Origin: Qipengyuania huizhouensis
GTDB lineage: Bacteria > Pseudomonadota > Alphaproteobacteria > Sphingomonadales > Sphingomonadaceae
Direction: 5' to 3'
NCBI RefSeq assembly: GCF_019711635.1
Contig: NZ_JAIGNT010000011.1
Span: forward strand, 1-64,000
DNA: 64,000 bases
Shown: in pieces, positions 1 to 8,307 of the stretch
Position numbering within the stretch: the stretch's first letter is position 1
Layout of the letters: each line of letters starts with the position of its first letter
The notes under the pieces: model-generated
Seen by the model: only the letters and a program-made list of their open reading frames with translations
What the model was told of the DNA's origin: nothing
The model's database searches: none
Made by a program: the position numbers and the translations under genes

Positions 1-70
1 CAGCAAGCTATCTCGGCTTCATACATATCGCCGCCGCCCGCCTCTGGACCAATCAGTTTGTCAACAGGGC
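1..70 (+). mobile_element. Right end of an IS5-family insertion sequence (partial)
   Basis: The first 70 bases read on the plus strand as the last codons of a transposase. The boundary, read inward on the minus strand, is GGCCCTGTTGACAAA, which resembles IS5-family terminal inverted repeats. CTAG follows at 71-74, which fits the CTAG/YTAR-type target preference of the IS5 group. The left end and most of the element lie outside the window, so the subgroup and the target duplication cannot be confirmed. Confidence 0.7.
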
Positions 71-74
71 CTAG
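1..74 (+). CDS. IS5-family transposase, C-terminal fragment (runs off left edge)
   Basis: Reading from base 3, the plus strand is open to a TAG at 72-74 and ends with the segment IHIAAARLW followed by FVNRA. This hydrophobic, Trp-containing tail that runs into the terminal repeat is typical of IS5-family DDE transposases. The stop codon appears to be supplied by the target bases at the junction. Only about 23 residues are visible, so the family call rests on this tail together with the inverted-repeat-like end. The catalytic domain lies outside the window. Confidence 0.6.
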   Translation, partial: ASYLGFIHIAAARLWTNQFVNRA

Positions 75-513
75 ATTCTCCGATGATCACCTGGCTCTCC
101 AACAGGAGTAACATCCTCCCTGTAAATGTATTAAGATAGTCGTCTTCAGGTGACCCCAAGTACTTAACAAAATCGTCGAACTTGTGGGTGGAGAGATACT
201 TTCCACCTGAGTCAAACTCTGCAATATCTGCTCTGTCCACCGCCGTAATTAAATCATTTTTCAACTGGATTTGCTCGGTTTCTTTGAGTCGCAACAGCTC
301 TATTTGCTCCCCAGCAATGTCCTTCATATAGGTCTTAATGACAATGAACACATCAAGGTCACTATCGGCGCCGGCTTCAAGTCGTCCAAATGATCCGGTT
401 GCAAAAATACAACCCATGTTGCCCAGAAACTGCTCCCTTTCCGCTAGGTCGCTACGCAGGGAAGAAATACGCGCTACCGTTTGGGCACGCACCTCATCGA
501 GATAGGCGGTCAC
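61..513 (-). pseudogene. Nucleotidyltransferase-domain protein, 3'-truncated by IS insertion
   Basis: The frame of 150 aa carries a polymerase-beta-type nucleotidyltransferase signature near residues 40-55: GSFGRLEA, then SDLDVF, giving the metal-binding D-x-D. Family members I recall continue well past the LLLLES segment, with roughly another 150 residues. Here the native frame stops at about base 71, where the IS5-like end begins, and the last codons (RPC and stop) are IS-derived. The start overlaps the stop of the upstream exonuclease gene by ATGA, so the two were translated together. Base composition is AT-rich compared with the core genes. The substrate is unknown; such domains transfer NMPs to proteins, RNA or small molecules. 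Confidence 0.7.
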
Positions 514-1127
514 TTTCCACTCTCCAGCTTAAAAATGTTCGCGAAGATCTCCGCCTGCGAAACAGCATCGTCTAGTGCATGATGTGTATGCGGCGATTGG
601 GATTTTAGAACATTCGGAATTCGTTTTCGGCCTACACTTCTCACAGTCTTGCCTAAAGAAAGCGCCATAGCTGTTTTAATGTCGAAGCAGCGAGAGTAGC
701 CAAAAGGCGAGCCCGTGTTGGAGAATTGTACGAAATACCAATACATCCAACTCCAATCAAAACTTAGCGGGTAAGCGACGAAAACTGGCTCGCCTTTTCC
801 CGTCGTTTCTTCAATCCATTTCGATGCCTGATTCATCGCGTCGTTCGGTGTCAAACCTGATTGAAGCAACTTCGCGCGATCGAGACCGTTAACCTGCATT
901 GCTTCTGGCTCAAATTCTTCGAAAATTGGTTTAATCTCGCAATAAAATGAGCGCTCGTATTTTTTTGGCTTGAAGAATGTCTTTCCGTCAAACGCACCAG
1001 CATAGACTAAAGCGAATGAGAGCATGGAAAAACGACCCGGGATCGGACCGTCTGTTTCAACATCTACTGAAAAATAAACGTCGGTATTACGAGTGAAGCG
1101 ATCAGGAAACCCCTCCTCAAAATTCAC
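510..1127 (-). CDS. DEDDh-type 3'-5' exonuclease (DnaQ-like fold)
   Basis: This 205-aa protein has all DEDDh landmarks: DVETDGP near residue 22 (Exo I, D-x-E), an acidic residue in SFDW near residue 123 (Exo II) and HHALDDA near residue 183 (Exo III, His and final Asp). It should hydrolyse DNA or RNA from the 3' end, but nothing shows which. The start is GTG, preceded by GAAGGGAAC at good spacing. The next gene, a nucleotidyltransferase now broken by an IS, overlaps by ATGA, so the pair forms an operon. The low GC and isolated position next to lepA remnants suggest horizontal acquisition. A defence or RNA-processing role is possible but unproven. Confidence 0.8.
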   Translation of the reverse strand: MNFEEGFPDRFTRNTDVYFSVDVETDGPIPGRFSMLSFALVYAGAFDGKTFFKPKKYERSFYCEIKPIFEEFEPEAMQVNGLDRAKLLQSGLTPNDAMNQASKWIEETTGKGEPVFVAYPLSFDWSWMYWYFVQFSNTGSPFGYSRCFDIKTAMALSLGKTVRSVGRKRIPNVLKSQSPHTHHALDDAVSQAEIFANIFKLESGK

Positions 1128-1175
1128 GTGAAGTTCCCTTCGCCAAAAGTTTGCCGAAAACCTTATAGGGGTTAA

Positions 1176-1385
1176 TCATTGCTCCTCGCCCATCCGTAAC
1201 GCTCCGATATACGTATCCTGCCGGGCGCTTTCATTTCCATATTCCCGCATCTACACCTTCCCCTTCTTCTGCTTTTCCAACAGTTTATCGTTCGCGTGAT
1301 GTCGTTGCCCCGACCTTCGCCGGGACAGGCTGTACAGATGGCAGTCAAGTCCTTGTGCAACGCCGCGACGGTTTCGCCAAGTATC
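1176..1385 (-). pseudogene. Decayed copy of the lepA 3' end
   Basis: Read on the minus strand, this stretch is a diverged copy of the last 55-60 codons of lepA. It shows KDLTA (KDVTA in LepA), then [10 protein letters not shown], an in-frame TAG, MREYGN and finally ALRMGEE followed by Gln and TGA. A frameshift separates the first part from the KLLEKQ part, and a short palindrome (1308-1325) is inserted between them. It cannot encode a functional product. It lies between the AT-rich exonuclease operon and DUF6481 and marks the edge of the accessory block. Confidence 0.85.
1308..1325. repeat. REP-like palindrome inside the lepA remnant
   Basis: CCCCGAC-CTTC-GCCGGGA forms a 7-bp imperfect stem with a 4-nt loop. 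It interrupts the lepA-like sequence of the pseudogene, which resumes on either side. The same palindrome, with a perfect stem, occurs at 1863-1880. The motif resembles the CCCCGGCGAAGGCCGGGG-type dispersed repeats I recall from sphingomonad genomes. Confidence 0.65.
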
Positions 1386-1405
1386 AGCCACGAGAGCGCC
1401 CTCCC

Positions 1406-1735
1406 TCAGCCCTTCTTCTTGCGCGCCTTGCGTGCGGCATACTTCGCATCGCGCGCTGCCTTAAGTTCTTCCTCGGTCGGCTCGGGCACGGCCTCGGCTT
1501 CGGCTTTCGCCTTGGCTGCGGCAGCCTTTTCGGCCTTGGCCTGCTCACGCGCTTCGCGCTTGGCGGCGCTCTTTTCCTTCGCGGCGGCTTCGCGGGCTTC
1601 CTGCGCGGCCTTGCGCTTGGCGATGGTCGCCTCGTCCATCTTGGGCTTGTCGGCGAGTTTCTTCAGCGCCTTTTCACGGGCCTTTTCGGCAAGTGCCTGG
1701 CGTTCTTCGAAGGTAGGTTGCTTGAATGAAGGCAT
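1406..1735 (-). CDS. DUF6481-family small basic coiled-coil protein
   Basis: This 109-aa protein is made almost entirely of Ala, Lys and Glu. It begins MPSFKQPTFEERQ, and a long helical, coiled-coil-like segment (residues 12-85) ends in a Lys/Arg-rich tail, ARKARKKKG. The opening and composition match the DUF6481 proteins I recall from sphingomonads; their function is unknown. It is cytoplasmic, with no signal peptide or membrane segment. It sits between two lepA tail copies and has no strong Shine-Dalgarno. Nucleic-acid binding is plausible from the charge, but that is an inference. Confidence 0.7.
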   Translation of the reverse strand: MPSFKQPTFEERQALAEKAREKALKKLADKPKMDEATIAKRKAAQEAREAAAKEKSAAKREAREQAKAEKAAAAKAKAEAEAVPEPTEEELKAARDAKYAARKARKKKG

Positions 1736-1803
1736 ATTCGGTCATGTCGTTTCTGGTTGGCCGGTATTGAACCGGCTGGATATCGGGCCGCGCGGGCGGA
1801 GGA

Positions 1804-1860
1804 TTATTCCTCGCCCATACGCAGCGCGGCGATGAAGGCTTCCTGCGGGATAGACACGTT
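1804..1860 (-). repeat. Second copy of the lepA C-terminal 18 codons
   Basis: The minus strand encodes [18 protein letters not shown] and a TAA stop. These are the same 18 residues that end the intact LepA (1920-1976, TGA stop), with several base differences that leave the protein sequence unchanged. It lies 59 bases beyond the lepA stop, separated by a REP-like element. The fragment has no start of its own. Synonymous-only divergence means both copies were once under coding selection, which fits recombination between related lepA alleles better than a recent tandem duplication. Confidence 0.85.
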
Positions 1861-1919
1861 ACCCCCGGCCTTCGCCGGGGCAGGCCGCCTGAGGCGCTCT
1901 GGCATCCTCAGAATGAGAG
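1861..1919. repeat. REP-like palindromic element between lepA tail copies
   Basis: The segment opens with CCCCGGC-CTTC-GCCGGGG (1863-1880), a perfect 7-bp stem with a 4-nt loop. It is followed by about 39 bases ending in CTCAGAATGAGAGT. It exactly fills the space between the two lepA tail copies. The core also occurs, with one stem mismatch, in the upstream lepA remnant. It could also act as a transcription stop for lepA, although no T-run follows. Confidence 0.6.
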
Positions 1920-3737
1920 TCATTCCTCGCCCATACGTAGCGCAGCGATGAAGGCCTCTTGAGGGATCGAGACGTTTCCGTATTCCCTCATTCTGGCCTT
2001 GCCCTTCTTCTGCTTCTCCAGCAACTTTTTCTTGCGGCTGATGTCGCCGCCGTAACATTTGGCGGTCACGTCCTTGCGCATGGCGGCAATGGTTTCGCGG
2101 GCGATCACCTTGCCGCCGATCGCGGCCTGGATGGGCACCTTGAACAGATGTCGCGGGATCAGGTCCTTCAGCCGTTCGCACATGCCGCGGCCGCGCTGTT
2201 CCGCCACGTCGCGGTGGACGATCATCGACAGCGCATCGACCGGTTCGTTGTTCACCAGGATGCTCATCTTCACCAGATCGCCTTCGCGCAGGCCGATCTG
2301 TTCATAGTCGAAGCTGGCATAGCCGCGGCTGATCGATTTCAGCCGATCGTAGAAATCGAACACCACTTCGTTCAGCGGCAATTCGTAGGTCACCTGTGCG
2401 CGGCCGCCGACATAGGTCAGGTCCACCTGCACGCCGCGCCGATCCTGGCACAGCTTGAGGATGGAGCCGAGATATTCGTCGGGCGTGTAGATCACCGCCT
2501 TGATCCACGGTTCCTCGATCTTCTCGATCCGGCTGGGATCGGGATAATCGGCCGGGTTGTGCAGCATGATTTCCTGCGCCGGGTCGGTCCGCGACTTGTT
2601 GAGCTGGATCCGGTAGACCACCGATGGCGCGGTGGTGATCAGGTCCAGATCGTATTCGCGCGTCAGGCGTTCCTGGATGATCTCCAGGTGCAGCAGGCCG
2701 AGGAAGCCGGCGCGGAAGCCGAAGCCCAGCGCGGCGCTGCTTTCAGTTTCGAAGCTGAAGCTGGCATCGTTGAGCCGCAGCTTGCCGATGCTTTCGCGCA
2801 GCTTCTCGAAATCCGCGGCGTCGACCGGGAAGAGGCCGCAGAAGACCACGGGCTGCACTTCCTTGTAGCCGGGCAGCGCCTTTTCCGCCCCGCCCTTCAC
2901 CGTGGTGATGGTGTCGCCGACCTTGGCCTGTTCGACTTCCTTGATCTGCGCGGTGATGAAGCCGATCTCGCCCGGGCCGAGTTCGGGCAAATCGGTGCGC
3001 TTGGGGGTGAAGCAGCCCACGCGGTCGATCAGATGCTGCGTGCCGCCCTGCATGAAGCGGACGTTGAGGCCCTTTTTGATCACCCCGTCCATCACGCGGA
3101 CGAGGATGACCACGCCGAGATAGGGATCGTACCAGCTGTCGACCAGCATGGCCTTGAGCGGGGCGTCACGGTCGCCCGTGGGGGGCGGGATGCGCTTGAC
3201 CAGCGCCTCCAGCGTATCCTCGATGCCGATGCCCGATTTGGCGGAGGTGAGCACGGCGTCCGACGCATCGAGGCCGATGATGTCCTCGATCTCGGCCTTG
3301 ACCTTCTCCGGTTCGGCGGCGGGCAGGTCGATCTTGTTGATGACGGGGACGATCTCGTGGTCGTGCTCGATCGACTGGTAGACATTGGCGAGCGTCTGCG
3401 CCTCGACCCCCTGCGCCGCGTCCACGACCAGCAGCGCGCCCTCGCACGCGGCGAGCGAGCGGGAGACCTCGTAGGCGAAGTCCACATGGCCGGGCGTGTC
3501 CATGAGGTTCAGCTCATAGGTTTCGCCATCCTTCGCGGTATAGTTCAGGCGCACCGTCTGCGCCTTGATGGTGATGCCGCGCTCCTTCTCAATGTCCATG
3601 TTATCAAGGACTTGCTCGGACATCTCGCGATCGGTCAGCCCCCCGCAATGCTGGATCAACCGATCCGCCAAGGTAGACTTGCCATGGTCGATATGGGCGA
3701 TGATGGAAAAATTGCGGATCTTGGAAAGGTCGGTCAT
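1920..3737 (-). CDS. lepA: Elongation factor 4 (LepA), ribosome back-translocating GTPase
   Basis: The 605-aa protein is full length for the family. The GTP-binding motifs are complete: AHIDHGKST (P-loop, residues 14-22), ERGITIKAQ (switch I), DTPGHVDF (G3) and NKIDLP (G4). EF-G-like domains III and V follow, then the LepA-specific C-terminal domain, where [21 protein letters not shown] is visible near residue 560 in two parts. It acts on stalled or mis-translocated ribosomes. The ATG start lies directly before [18 protein letters not shown], the usual LepA N-terminus. Its last codons are duplicated downstream (see 1804-1860 and 1176-1385). Confidence 0.97.
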   Translation of the reverse strand: MTDLSKIRNFSIIAHIDHGKSTLADRLIQHCGGLTDREMSEQVLDNMDIEKERGITIKAQTVRLNYTAKDGETYELNLMDTPGHVDFAYEVSRSLAACEGALLVVDAAQGVEAQTLANVYQSIEHDHEIVPVINKIDLPAAEPEKVKAEIEDIIGLDASDAVLTSAKSGIGIEDTLEALVKRIPPPTGDRDAPLKAMLVDSWYDPYLGVVILVRVMDGVIKKGLNVRFMQGGTQHLIDRVGCFTPKRTDLPELGPGEIGFITAQIKEVEQAKVGDTITTVKGGAEKALPGYKEVQPVVFCGLFPVDAADFEKLRESIGKLRLNDASFSFETESSAALGFGFRAGFLGLLHLEIIQERLTREYDLDLITTAPSVVYRIQLNKSRTDPAQEIMLHNPADYPDPSRIEKIEEPWIKAVIYTPDEYLGSILKLCQDRRGVQVDLTYVGGRAQVTYELPLNEVVFDFYDRLKSISRGYASFDYEQIGLREGDLVKMSILVNNEPVDALSMIVHRDVAEQRGRGMCERLKDLIPRHLFKVPIQAAIGGKVIARETIAAMRKDVTAKCYGGDISRKKKLLEKQKKGKARMREYGNVSIPQEAFIAALRMGEE

Positions 3738-3790
3738 TGCGCCGCCCCATTAGCGCCGCTGCACCGCCCTGTCAGCCGGATTCGCGCGTG

Positions 3791-6004
3791 TCAGCCTTCT
3801 TGCGGTCCGCCACCCTGTTTGGGCGCGTTGGCCGACAGCTTGAACTGGGCGAAACTACCCGGCGAAGCCTCGGGTGCCTGGCTGTATTTGCCGGGCGGCA
3901 ATGCGGTAAGCGGAGCGCCGGCGGCCGCCAGCGCATAGGGATTGACGCGGTGGCGTGTGCAAAGTCCGCCAGCTCCGTCATCGACCAGTTCCTGCTCGAA
4001 CTCCACTCCCTGGGTATCGTCCATGCTGCGGCGAACGGTGCACACGGCCAACTGACCCTGTCCGAAGTCGAGCACGAACTGGGTACCGATCGGTACGTCC
4101 TCCAAACCCTGGATCATCGCACCGGAGCGTGACATGTTGCGCAGCGTCACGTCGTAATAGTGATCCTCGTGAATCAGACCGATCTTGCGGAAGACCGTAC
4201 GCCGGCTGGCACGCTGGCTGCCATTGTCGGTGGGTTCGAGCACCCATTCGCCCTTCGCGATCTCTTCGAGCACGCTGTCCTGGTTGAGGGCATCGGAGAA
4301 GACGAAGCCCTGAACATGGCCAACGCCAATCTTCTTGAGTTCGCCCATCAGCTTCACGGAATCGACGCCCGTAGCGACAGTCTCCATGCCCATGGCTCCT
4401 GCCAGGGCAACCACCGCCCGAACAAGTTCCATATCGCCCAGATCGTTGCCCATGACCGGCTCGAAGAAATTCGCACCGATCTTGAGCGCGTTGAACGGTG
4501 CACGGCGGAGATAGGACAGGGATGAGAGGCCAGTGCCGAACTGGTCCAGGGTCAGGCGCACGCCAAGCTTGAAGAGCGCGCCGAGAGCGGCATCGACTTT
4601 ACTCGCATCGCCGAGCAGAACCGATTCATTGAGTTCGAGTTCTAGTCGTGCCGGGTCGAGCCCCGTATCCTTGAGCACGCTACCGACCATCGCGACGAAA
4701 TCGCTGGCCTCGAACTGCACGGAGGATATGTTGATCGAGAGGCGCAGCGCTTCGGGCCATTGGCTGGCTTCTTCGCATGCCTTTCGCAAAGCCCACTCGC
4801 CGATGGGGATAATCAGGCGACTTCCCTCTGCCACCGGGATGAAGGTCTCTTGCGAGACGCGGCCTCTCTCGGGATCTTCCCAGCTGTATTTCGCTTCAAG
4901 GCCGATGACCTTGTTGTCCGCAAGCGTAACACAGGGCTGATATTCGAGCGTAAAGTTTCCTTCTTCGATCGCGGTGGCGAGATCTTCCTCCATGCGTTTG
5001 CGCAGATGAGCCTCGTGTTCGAGATCAGCCGCGTAAAACCTGAACTGACCGCGGCCGCCATTTTTCGAAGCGTAGAGGGCAAGGTCGGCCGCACGGCTCA
5101 ATTCCTCGCGCTCGACTCCGTCATAGGGTGCGATGGCGACACCGACGGAGCACCCGATACTGCAACGCCCTTCCTCAACCGAATAAGGCTGTGAAAGCAT
5201 CTGGATGATTTTCTTGGCGATCTCTCCGAGTTCGCCGCGGTCATCCATATCGGGAATGAGTATCTGGAACTCATCGCCTCCGAGACGGCCAATCTCACCT
5301 CTACCCGCGACCACTGTATTCAATCGCTCTGCCACCTGCTGCAGCAGTTTGTCGCCAGCTGCATGACCGAGCGTGTCATTGACCTGCTTGAATCGATCCA
5401 GATCAAGCATAAGGAGCGCCGCAGCGCGTTTAGCACTACGGAAAGTCTGGAGAGTGGAATCAATTCTCTGTTCCATCCGGTGGCGGTTGGCGAGGCCCGT
5501 CAGCGTGTCGAACTTAGCGAGACGGCTTGCCTCTTCCTCGCTGCGGAATTCTTCGGTGATATCCGTCGCTGTGCCACGAAATCCCAAAAACTCGCCCGCC
5601 TCATCGTAAAGCGGTCGGCCGGTTAAACGCAGAACGAGATCTGCTTTTTCGTCTCCCGTTTCGACGGTCATACCAGCGAAGCTTTTACGTGTCCCCAGTT
5701 TCAATCCCAGCGAACGAGCATCTTCATCGGTCGAAACGGGCTGAAGTAGCTGCTGCAAGGGTACCTCGAAAATCCTGGCAGCCCTGTGACCGAACTTCTC
5801 CTGGATTTGCGGGCTAAGGTAGCTGAGTATCCCCCGAGTGTCGGTCGCCCAGAAACAGGCAATACCAGAGCTTTCCAGCTGCTCGACGATCGCAAGTTTA
5901 TCCGATTGCGAAAACTCCGCCGACGGCTGCTGCACGCCGACCACATCCATCATTTCGGCAGATTTGCGGCCTTTGAAAAATTCGGTGAAGGGCATGGCGC
6001 CCAT
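3791..6004 (-). CDS. PAS-GGDEF-EAL-PilZ protein with degenerate EAL domain
   Basis: About 737 aa, with a PAS-like sensor (residues 40-150), a GGDEF domain with intact RLGGDEF and DLDRFKQVND, an EAL-like domain and a C-terminal PilZ-like domain (NMSRSGAMI). The GGDEF side should make c-di-GMP, and no RxxD inhibitory site precedes it. The EAL side is damaged: EAL is EAK, DDFGTG is DQFGTG, KID is KIG and the AEG glutamate is Thr, so phosphodiesterase activity is probably lost. The frame also opens at a TTG (6013), but the ATG at 6004 has AAGG at good spacing. It is a paralogue of the gene immediately upstream, with which it probably shares an origin by tandem duplication. Confidence 0.9.
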   Translation of the reverse strand: MGAMPFTEFFKGRKSAEMMDVVGVQQPSAEFSQSDKLAIVEQLESSGIACFWATDTRGILSYLSPQIQEKFGHRAARIFEVPLQQLLQPVSTDEDARSLGLKLGTRKSFAGMTVETGDEKADLVLRLTGRPLYDEAGEFLGFRGTATDITEEFRSEEEASRLAKFDTLTGLANRHRMEQRIDSTLQTFRSAKRAAALLMLDLDRFKQVNDTLGHAAGDKLLQQVAERLNTVVAGRGEIGRLGGDEFQILIPDMDDRGELGEIAKKIIQMLSQPYSVEEGRCSIGCSVGVAIAPYDGVEREELSRAADLALYASKNGGRGQFRFYAADLEHEAHLRKRMEEDLATAIEEGNFTLEYQPCVTLADNKVIGLEAKYSWEDPERGRVSQETFIPVAEGSRLIIPIGEWALRKACEEASQWPEALRLSINISSVQFEASDFVAMVGSVLKDTGLDPARLELELNESVLLGDASKVDAALGALFKLGVRLTLDQFGTGLSSLSYLRRAPFNALKIGANFFEPVMGNDLGDMELVRAVVALAGAMGMETVATGVDSVKLMGELKKIGVGHVQGFVFSDALNQDSVLEEIAKGEWVLEPTDNGSQRASRRTVFRKIGLIHEDHYYDVTLRNMSRSGAMIQGLEDVPIGTQFVLDFGQGQLAVCTVRRSMDDTQGVEFEQELVDDGAGGLCTRHRVNPYALAAAGAPLTALPPGKYSQAPEASPGSFAQFKLSANAPKQGGGPQEG

Positions 6005-6057
6005 GGCTTTCAACCTTGTCGATGGCGGGTTCGGTTGAATCGGACTAGCCTAAAATG

Positions 6058-6074
6058 GTTAGCATCGAGCTAAC
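6058..6074. promoter_or_regulatory. Inverted repeat between the two c-di-GMP genes
   Basis: GTTAGC-ATCGA-GCTAAC is a perfect 6-bp inverted repeat with a 5-nt spacer. It lies 54 bases upstream of the ATG of the downstream paralogue and 35 bases past the stop of the upstream one. On the minus strand CATTTTA follows, so it may be a weak terminator; the dyad shape also fits an operator. Confidence 0.35.
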
Positions 6075-6108
6075 GCCGCACGATTCCCTTGTGCTCTGCA
6101 TCGAGCAT

Positions 6109-8307
6109 TTACGTCGGTTCGAACTCCATTTCAGCAAACCGCGGAATACTCGGCATGCGCTTCAGTCCGCTTTCCTGGAGAACACCGAATGCATCATGAG
6201 GCAACGCGGCGAGAGGCCGTCCCGCAGCTTCGAGCTCGTAGGGCGAGACCCGATGACGCGTGCAGAGACCGTCGGCACCATTGCTGATCAGGGGGGGTTC
6301 GAATTCAACCCCCTGGACATGTTTTCTCGACCGGCGAACGGTCGCAACCGCCAGTTGCCCATCGCCAAGGTCCAGCACCACCTCTGTACCGACCGGCACA
6401 TCGAGCAACCCTTCTATGCGCGCTCCGGTTTTGGAGATGTTCCTGAGCGTGACGATATAGCGATGGTCATCGTGAATAAGACCAATCTTCCGCAGCACCG
6501 ATTTTCTGTCGGCCCGATATTTTTCGGGTCCGCGCGGCTCGTAGATCAGTTGACCTTTGGCAAGACGTTCGAGTGCTTCTTCATGGCTTATTGGCTGAGA
6601 GAATATGTAGCCCTGCACATGGCTGGCACCCCGCTTCTTGACTAAAGCGAGTTCGTCCTTGGTCTCGGTTCCTTCGGCGACCGTCTCCATCCCCAGTGCG
6701 TCAGCCAGACTTACGATCGCGCTGATTATGGCCGAATTATTATTCCCTTCTTCGGTCGACCCGCGAACAAAGCTCTGGTCGATCTTTATCTTGTCGAAAG
6801 GCGCATTGCGCAAATAGCTCAGCGAAGAGTATCCGGTGCCAAAGTCATCGAGCGCGAGGCGTACACCAAGATTTTTCAATTCGGTGAAGATTGTACGCGT
6901 AAGATCGTCGTCCCCGGCAAAAACACTTTCTGTGATTTCCAACTCGAGCCGGTCCGGTGCCAGCCCCGACTTCTGCAATGCCCGTTGCACAACCTGGACG
7001 AAGTCGCTGCTTGTGAACTGGGTCGGCGACACATTCACCGCAACGCGCAATTCGATTGGCCATTGCGAGGCCTGCTCACACACCTTGTGCAAAGCCCACT
7101 CGCCTATCTGCCCGATCATTCCGATATCTTCAGCGCACGCAATGAAGATTTCAGGCGAAACGAATCCGCGTTCTGGATGCTCCCAGCGAATCAGGGCCTC
7201 AAATCCAGATAACTTGTAATCGCTGGCCTTCACGATGGGCTGGTAATGCATAACCAGCTCGTCCTTGATCAGAGCGTCGCGCAAGTCCTCTTCAAGCTGT
7301 CGGCGAAGCTTCGCACCTTCCTGCAACTCGCGTGAGTAGAAGCGATACTGGCCACGCCCCCCGCCCTTTGCCGCATAGAGTGCCAGATCGGCCGCCTTGA
7401 CCAATTCTTCTGCATTGAGACCGTCATAGGGCGCAATGGCAATGCCCAGAGAAACGCCAATAATCGCGCGCAACCCGTTGATGGAATAAGGCTGCGCGAT
7501 CATCTGGATAACGCGCGCGCCCAATTCGCCGAGTTCCCCGCGATCATCGACGTCAGGCAGCATGATGAGAAATTCGTCGCCACCAAGGCGCCCTATCTCA
7601 CCCTTGTTCCCGAAAATCTGGCCAAGTCGGCCGGAAACCTGCTTGAGGAGTTCATCCCCGGCCGGGTGACCAAGCGTATCGTTAACTTGCTTGAAGCGGT
7701 CGAGATCCAGCATCATCAGGGCACAGGCACGCTTGTCGCTGCGGTATTTATTGAGAGATGAATCCAGCTGCTTGTTCATGCGGTGCCGGTTGGCAAGACC
7801 GGTAAGCGCGTCATACTGCGCGAGGCGCTTCGCGTCGCGCTGGCTTTCATGGATCTTGGTAATGTCCTTGGCACTACCTCGATAACCGCAAAAATTGTGC
7901 TGGGCGTCGAATTGGGGTTTCCCGGCAATTTCCAGGATCAGATTCTCGGCAGACGCGGCAACCTTGACCGGTAGTTTGACGATAGAATTGCGAGCGCCAA
8001 GATAATAGGCCAGAGGGCGCCCTCCGTCGCCCTCCGCGTTCTCGGCATCGTCGCTCTGGAAGATTTCGGTAAGGTGCTTACCGATGACCCCTTCGTCACC
8101 CAGCCCCAGGCGAGACTGGGCGTTTTGAGACAAATAGATCATCCGACCATGCTGGTCGGTTGCCCAGAACCAGCTCAAGCCCGAATTTTCGACGCTATCG
8201 AGCAATTCTACGCGGCGTACGAGGTCGCCCTGCGAGATCGGCACGACTGCCGCCTCGTCAGAGTCGAATGTTTCCGCTCTCGATCCTCTCGAGAAAAATC
8301 CCGCCAT
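6109..8307 (-). CDS. PAS-GGDEF-EAL-PilZ c-di-GMP cyclase/phosphodiesterase
   Basis: About 732 aa. A PAS-like domain (residues 30-150) reading SWFWATDQHG is followed by GGDEF (RLGGDEF, DLDRFKQVND), EAL and PilZ-like (NISKTGARI) domains. The EAL catalytic set looks complete: FEALIRW, NVSPTQF, ITESVF, DDFGTG, KIDQSF, AEGTET and HVQGY. Both synthesis and breakdown of c-di-GMP are therefore possible, with PilZ giving product sensing. The RxxD inhibitory site is absent. The frame extends further upstream, but the start at 8307 (MAGFF) aligns with the paralogue N-terminus and has GGGAAA before it. No transmembrane segment is seen, so it is likely cytoplasmic. Confidence 0.9.
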   Translation of the reverse strand: MAGFFSRGSRAETFDSDEAAVVPISQGDLVRRVELLDSVENSGLSWFWATDQHGRMIYLSQNAQSRLGLGDEGVIGKHLTEIFQSDDAENAEGDGGRPLAYYLGARNSIVKLPVKVAASAENLILEIAGKPQFDAQHNFCGYRGSAKDITKIHESQRDAKRLAQYDALTGLANRHRMNKQLDSSLNKYRSDKRACALMMLDLDRFKQVNDTLGHPAGDELLKQVSGRLGQIFGNKGEIGRLGGDEFLIMLPDVDDRGELGELGARVIQMIAQPYSINGLRAIIGVSLGIAIAPYDGLNAEELVKAADLALYAAKGGGRGQYRFYSRELQEGAKLRRQLEEDLRDALIKDELVMHYQPIVKASDYKLSGFEALIRWEHPERGFVSPEIFIACAEDIGMIGQIGEWALHKVCEQASQWPIELRVAVNVSPTQFTSSDFVQVVQRALQKSGLAPDRLELEITESVFAGDDDLTRTIFTELKNLGVRLALDDFGTGYSSLSYLRNAPFDKIKIDQSFVRGSTEEGNNNSAIISAIVSLADALGMETVAEGTETKDELALVKKRGASHVQGYIFSQPISHEEALERLAKGQLIYEPRGPEKYRADRKSVLRKIGLIHDDHRYIVTLRNISKTGARIEGLLDVPVGTEVVLDLGDGQLAVATVRRSRKHVQGVEFEPPLISNGADGLCTRHRVSPYELEAAGRPLAALPHDAFGVLQESGLKRMPSIPRFAEMEFEPT

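Noticed and set aside
1959..3938. Open frame of 659 codons on the plus strand opposite lepA
   Set aside because: It is a shadow of lepA: high GC keeps the complementary frame open, the protein has no recognisable domain, and lepA is certain.
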